Part shown: positions 5,047-7,498 of the stretch, piece after piece
Layout of the letters: every line of letters begins with the position of its first letter
Position numbering within the stretch: position 1 is the stretch's first letter
Assembly (NCBI GenBank): GCA_015485245.1
Contig: WFTY01000465.1
Span: forward strand, 1 to 7,498
Origin: Anaerolineales bacterium
GTDB lineage: Bacteria; Chloroflexota; Anaerolineae; Anaerolineales; UBA11858
Length of the DNA: 7,498 bases
Reading direction: 5' to 3'
Position numbers and translations under genes: made by a program
The notes under the pieces: generated by a model
The model's database searches: none
Seen by the model: only the letters and a program-made list of their open reading frames with translations
Told to the model about the DNA's origin: nothing

Positions 5047-6456
5047 TCAGTTTGTTTCGGCAAGCATCTCAGTGTGGATATGACGCACGGCTTCTTCGGC
5101 GTCATCATCGGCGACCACCAGCGAAATACTGAACTCCGAAGAACCTTGCGCGATGGCGATCACGTTGATGTGTGCTCTGCCCAGAGCGCCAAACACCCCC
5201 GCGGCCACGCCGGGGGTCTCACGCAGCGCCGCGCCGACCACCGTCAGGATGGTGACGTCGTCTTTTGACCAGATGCGGTCAATATCACGACGCGCCAGCT
5301 CCAGCGCCATCTCCGCCTCCAGCGAGGCGATCACCTCCGCCGAGCTGCCTGTGGGGATCACAAAACTGATGGACTGTTCCGAGGAGGCCTGCGAGATCAT
5401 CAACACGCTGGCACCGGTGCGGGCGACGGCGGCGAAGGTGCGCGCCGCGATACCGGGGACGCCTAACATGCCGCGCCCTTCCACGGTGATCATGCTCAAC
5501 CGGGGGATGGCTGCAATGGGGGTCACGGGCCCAGAGCGGGTCTGTGAATCGGCGGTGATGCGCGTGCCGGGGTACTCCGGGTTGAAGGTATTCTTAACCC
5601 ACAGAGGGATATCCCGGTCTACGATCGGGCGGATGGTTTTAGGGTGCAGCACCTTAGCCCCAAAATAAGCCAGTTCGCGCACCTCGTTGAAGGAAAGCTC
5701 CGGGATCACCCGCGCATCAGGGACGATGCGCGGGTCGGCAGTCATCACGCCATCCACGTCCGTCCAGGTCCAGACCTCAGCAGCGTCCAGACAAGCGCCC
5801 AGGATGGCAGCCGTGTAATCGCTGCCGCCGCGCCCCAGGGTGGTAATCGTCCCTGTGGGAGTAGCCCCGATAAAGCCGGTCACCACCGGGATAACGCCCG
5901 CCCCAAGGAGGGGCAACAACTCCGCACGCGTCCGGCTACGGGTAGCCTGCATATCCGGCACGGCGTTCTGGTGGGCGTCATCGGTGACGATCAACCGGGT
6001 GGCGTCCACCGCCTGGGCGGCCAACCCAATCTGCCGCAGCACAGCCGCCACTACACGGGCGTTCAGCCGCTCCCCTAAAGAAGTGATCGCATCCATCTCT
6101 CGCGGGGTAGCTTGCTCGCCGCCGAGGCTGCTGCAATATGCATCCAGCTCCCGGAAAAGCTGGTCGATCTCAGCGATGAGTTTGGCGCGCTCCTCGCCGT
6201 CCGGGATCAGCGCGGTGATGACCTCATCGTGCCATGTCCGCAAATCCGCGAGCCGGCCCTGGCAAGAGGAGACATCCGCGCGGCCCGCCACATGGGCAAT
6301 ATCAATCAGCGCGTCGGTGACTCCGCGCATCGCCGAGACAACCACCGTCAACTGCTCCCAGCGAGCAGCCTGCGCCTGCACAATGGCCGCCGCCTGGCGA
6401 ATCGCCTGCGCGCTGCCCACTGACGTGCCACCAAATTTCATTACCAGCGTACTCAT
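5047..6456 (-). CDS. lysC: Aspartokinase, monofunctional, ThrA-like with two ACT motifs
   Basis: First enzyme of the aspartate pathway, phosphorylating L-aspartate with ATP to 4-aspartyl phosphate in the cytosol. It has 469 residues. The kinase domain opens with KFGGTSVG (7-14); TLGRGGSDYTA (206-216) and WTDVDGVMTADPR (231-243) are the nucleotide and substrate motifs. Two ACT-type regulatory modules follow, at about 320-390 with ISQASSEQSISFVIP and 400-460 with IAQGSSEFSISLVV. These resemble the E. coli ThrA kinase half, but the protein stops where the fused homoserine dehydrogenase would begin. The start is ATG at 6456, with GGTGAGGTG just upstream. It is the first gene after a terminator and a consensus -10 box, so it probably leads the set. 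Feedback inhibition by threonine or lysine is expected from the ACT domains, but the effector cannot be read here. Confidence 0.95.
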   Translation of the reverse strand: MSTLVMKFGGTSVGSAQAIRQAAAIVQAQAARWEQLTVVVSAMRGVTDALIDIAHVAGRADVSSCQGRLADLRTWHDEVITALIPDGEERAKLIAEIDQLFRELDAYCSSLGGEQATPREMDAITSLGERLNARVVAAVLRQIGLAAQAVDATRLIVTDDAHQNAVPDMQATRSRTRAELLPLLGAGVIPVVTGFIGATPTGTITTLGRGGSDYTAAILGACLDAAEVWTWTDVDGVMTADPRIVPDARVIPELSFNEVRELAYFGAKVLHPKTIRPIVDRDIPLWVKNTFNPEYPGTRITADSQTRSGPVTPIAAIPRLSMITVEGRGMLGVPGIAARTFAAVARTGASVLMISQASSEQSISFVIPTGSSAEVIASLEAEMALELARRDIDRIWSKDDVTILTVVGAALRETPGVAAGVFGALGRAHINVIAIAQGSSEFSISLVVADDDAEEAVRHIHTEMLAETN

Positions 6457-6484
6457 AACACCTCACCAAAAAAGGATTCCCGAC

Positions 6485-6490
6485 ATTATA
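6485..6490 (-). promoter_or_regulatory. Consensus -10 box upstream of the aspartokinase gene
   Basis: TATAAT on the minus strand, 28 bases before the aspartokinase ATG, in a spacer that starts after the upstream terminator. The -35 region is weak: with a 17-18-base spacer it would be TCTATC or TTCTAT, right beside the terminator hairpin. The predicted 5' leader is only about 20 bases, leaving no room for a riboswitch or leader-peptide attenuator. This is the probable promoter of the aspartokinase-asd-HAD-thrC set. Confidence 0.6.
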
Positions 6491-6511
6491 CACGCGAAAT
6501 GCCGCCTGATA

Positions 6512-6552
6512 GAACGAAAAAGCGGGACGAATGAAAAACTCGTCCCGCTTTT
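6512..6552 (-). terminator. Strong Rho-independent terminator after the FW-domain gene
   Basis: A perfect 13-bp inverted repeat (AAAAGCGGGACGA at 6518-6530; its complement at 6540-6552) has a 9-base loop. On the minus strand the stem runs into TTTTTCGTTCT. On the plus strand it ends CTTTTCTTGCTTT, so it could work in both directions. All flanking genes are on the minus strand; it ends the upstream gene 35 bp after its stop and insulates the aspartokinase promoter. Confidence 0.88.
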
Positions 6553-6586
6553 CTTGCTTTGCGGCCGCTTCGCGGTCGTCAAGCGC

Positions 6587-7477
6587 TTAAGGCTGGTACG
6601 TAACGCTCAACGTGGTATTGGTGCACATGAGATAATCCGCCAAACCATCATTGTTGGTAGCCTGGAAAGGATGGAAACGCACCTGAAAGTAAGTTGCGCC
6701 AGCGTCAACGCGCGCCTGCAAGCGGTCTTTCACGTCCACAGCGCCTACTGGAAGAGCGGTGATCTTCATAATGGCGCTGCTGGTGACGTTAAAGTCAGGT
6801 TGGTCCAGAGGTAAGTTGTACTGCACCTCGCCAAGCCAGATTCCACCCAGGTTGGTGAAAGGATCACGCGTGGCCGTACAGTTCACATTGAGCGCGGCGC
6901 TGATCACCGTCGCCCCGCTCATCGTGGAGATATCAAAGCTGAGATAACCACGCGCCTGGCCGTCAGCGCCTGTATCTCCCGCCGCCACCGAGGAGGGAAC
7001 GTTCAGGGGCGGGTCGTAGAGCGTACCGCTGCCGTTGGGCACGCGCTCCAACGTAACCGAAACGGGAGCGGGCGCGGCTGGCGTGTCCGTCGGCGGGGGG
7101 AAGACTTCCACTTTAACCCAGAATGGCTTATCCGCCGAAGCACCCAGGCCAAAAACCACATTATCGGATGAGCGCAGCAGGAAATTCCCCTGGTAGGCCC
7201 CCGGCGCATCCGGCGCCACCAGATCGACCGAGACGTCCACGGTCTCGCCGGGGTTGACCACACCGCCAGTCAACTGCACCGCGTCCGGCGCACCCATCCG
7301 GTCGCCGTGGCTGAAGATCAGGCGATAGCCTGAGGTCCAGGGACACGAACCGATGTTTTTCAGCCGCCAGGTCTTGGTGAAGGCGGATCCCGCAAGCACG
7401 TCGGCGCCATCGGGATAGGTGACATCAGCCACGAAGCTGGCCCAGTTGCAGGGGATCGGCGTCGGGGTTGCTGGTGG
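6587..7477 (-). CDS. Exported protein with NBR1-type FW domain and DNRLRE-like beta-sandwich (5' end missing)
   Basis: The C-terminal 296 residues are visible; the N-terminus lies beyond the contig end. It opens with a Pro/Thr linker (PPATPTPIP) and then an Ig-like FW domain at about residues 9-125. The four tryptophans that name the fold are Trp12, Trp37 (KTWRLKN), Trp47 (CPWTSGYRLIF) and Trp120 (KPFWVKV); GDRMGAP and VNPGETVDVSVDL are also typical. A second linker (FPPPTDTPAAPAP, about 126-138) leads to about 150 residues resembling DNRLRE-type beta-sandwiches (GYLSFDISTMSGATVISAALNV region, 177-198). The low-charge, Thr/Pro-linked architecture suggests a secreted or surface-anchored protein, with the signal peptide in the missing part. 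FW domains in bacteria are thought to bind proteins or glycans; the ligand here is unknown. A 13-bp-stem terminator follows. An apparent start with MYKRQ is the translated adapter and must not be used. Confidence 0.8.
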   Translation of the reverse strand, partial: PPATPTPIPCNWASFVADVTYPDGADVLAGSAFTKTWRLKNIGSCPWTSGYRLIFSHGDRMGAPDAVQLTGGVVNPGETVDVSVDLVAPDAPGAYQGNFLLRSSDNVVFGLGASADKPFWVKVEVFPPPTDTPAAPAPVSVTLERVPNGSGTLYDPPLNVPSSVAAGDTGADGQARGYLSFDISTMSGATVISAALNVNCTATRDPFTNLGGIWLGEVQYNLPLDQPDFNVTSSAIMKITALPVGAVDVKDRLQARVDAGATYFQVRFHPFQATNNDGLADYLMCTNTTLSVTYQP

Positions 7478-7498
7478 CTGTCTCTTATACACATCTCC
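7478..7498. other. Nextera/Tn5 mosaic-end adapter left on contig end (not genomic)
   Basis: CTGTCTCTTATACACATCT (7478-7496) is exactly the 19-bp Tn5 mosaic end used in Nextera libraries. It is followed by CC, matching the start of the i7-side adapter, and sits at the very end of the sequence. On the minus strand it translates as MYKRQ, a known artefact N-terminus. The genomic sequence should be taken to end at 7477. Confidence 0.95.

Noticed and set aside
6457..6516. Possible threonine attenuator or lysine riboswitch before aspartokinase
   Set aside because: The predicted leader is about 20 bases, with no run of regulatory codons or aptamer-sized structure.
6561..6577. Small GC-rich hairpin between the FW-gene stop and the terminator
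   Set aside because: It has a short stem with a mismatch and a three-base loop; the adjacent 13-bp stem explains termination better.
7478..7498. Transposon end (Tn5) as a real mobile element
   Set aside because: The mosaic end is followed by library-specific bases and stops at the sequence end, which fits a library adapter rather than an inserted transposon.

Overview
The window reads as the end of a metagenome-assembled or draft contig from a Chloroflexota bacterium, most likely class Anaerolineae. This placement is inferred from a high GC content, an exported protein with a four-tryptophan NBR1-type (FW) domain behind a Pro/Thr linker, an archaeal/fungal-type aspartate-semialdehyde dehydrogenase, and a threonine synthase with an N-terminal cysteine cluster. 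No 16S or other marker gene is present. All genes lie on the minus strand, so transcription runs from high to low coordinates. The last 21 bases (7478-7498) are not genomic: they match the Nextera/Tn5 mosaic-end adapter.

In transcription order: (1) 7477-6587 is the 3' part of a gene for an exported FW-domain plus DNRLRE-like beta-sandwich protein, closed by a strong hairpin terminator (6518-6552). (2) A consensus -10 box (6485-6490) precedes a four-gene aspartate-family set: aspartokinase (6456-5047), aspartate-semialdehyde dehydrogenase (4999-3944), a HAD-like protein of unknown role (3864-2746) and threonine synthase thrC (2627-1293). The first two enzymes turn aspartate into aspartate semialdehyde, and the last turns O-phosphohomoserine into threonine. 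Homoserine dehydrogenase and homoserine kinase are not in the window. The HAD-like gene occupies the place where thrB might be expected. A dispersed-type inverted repeat (2658-2716) lies between it and thrC.

(3) A tRNA-Val(UAC) gene (1282-1209) starts 10 bp after thrC. It has its own promoter, whose -10 hexamer overlaps the thrC stop codon, and its own terminator (1201-1171). (4) The final pair is queF (1140-712) and a YhhQ-type queuosine precursor transporter (698 to beyond base 1), which together fit uptake of preQ0 or preQ1 and reduction of preQ0 to preQ1 for tRNA modification.

Most of the window is ordinary housekeeping. The items most worth a second look are the HAD-like protein inside the threonine set, the intergenic palindromic repeat, the compact thrC/tRNA promoter overlap and the adapter contamination. 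I do not see a clearly new biological system.
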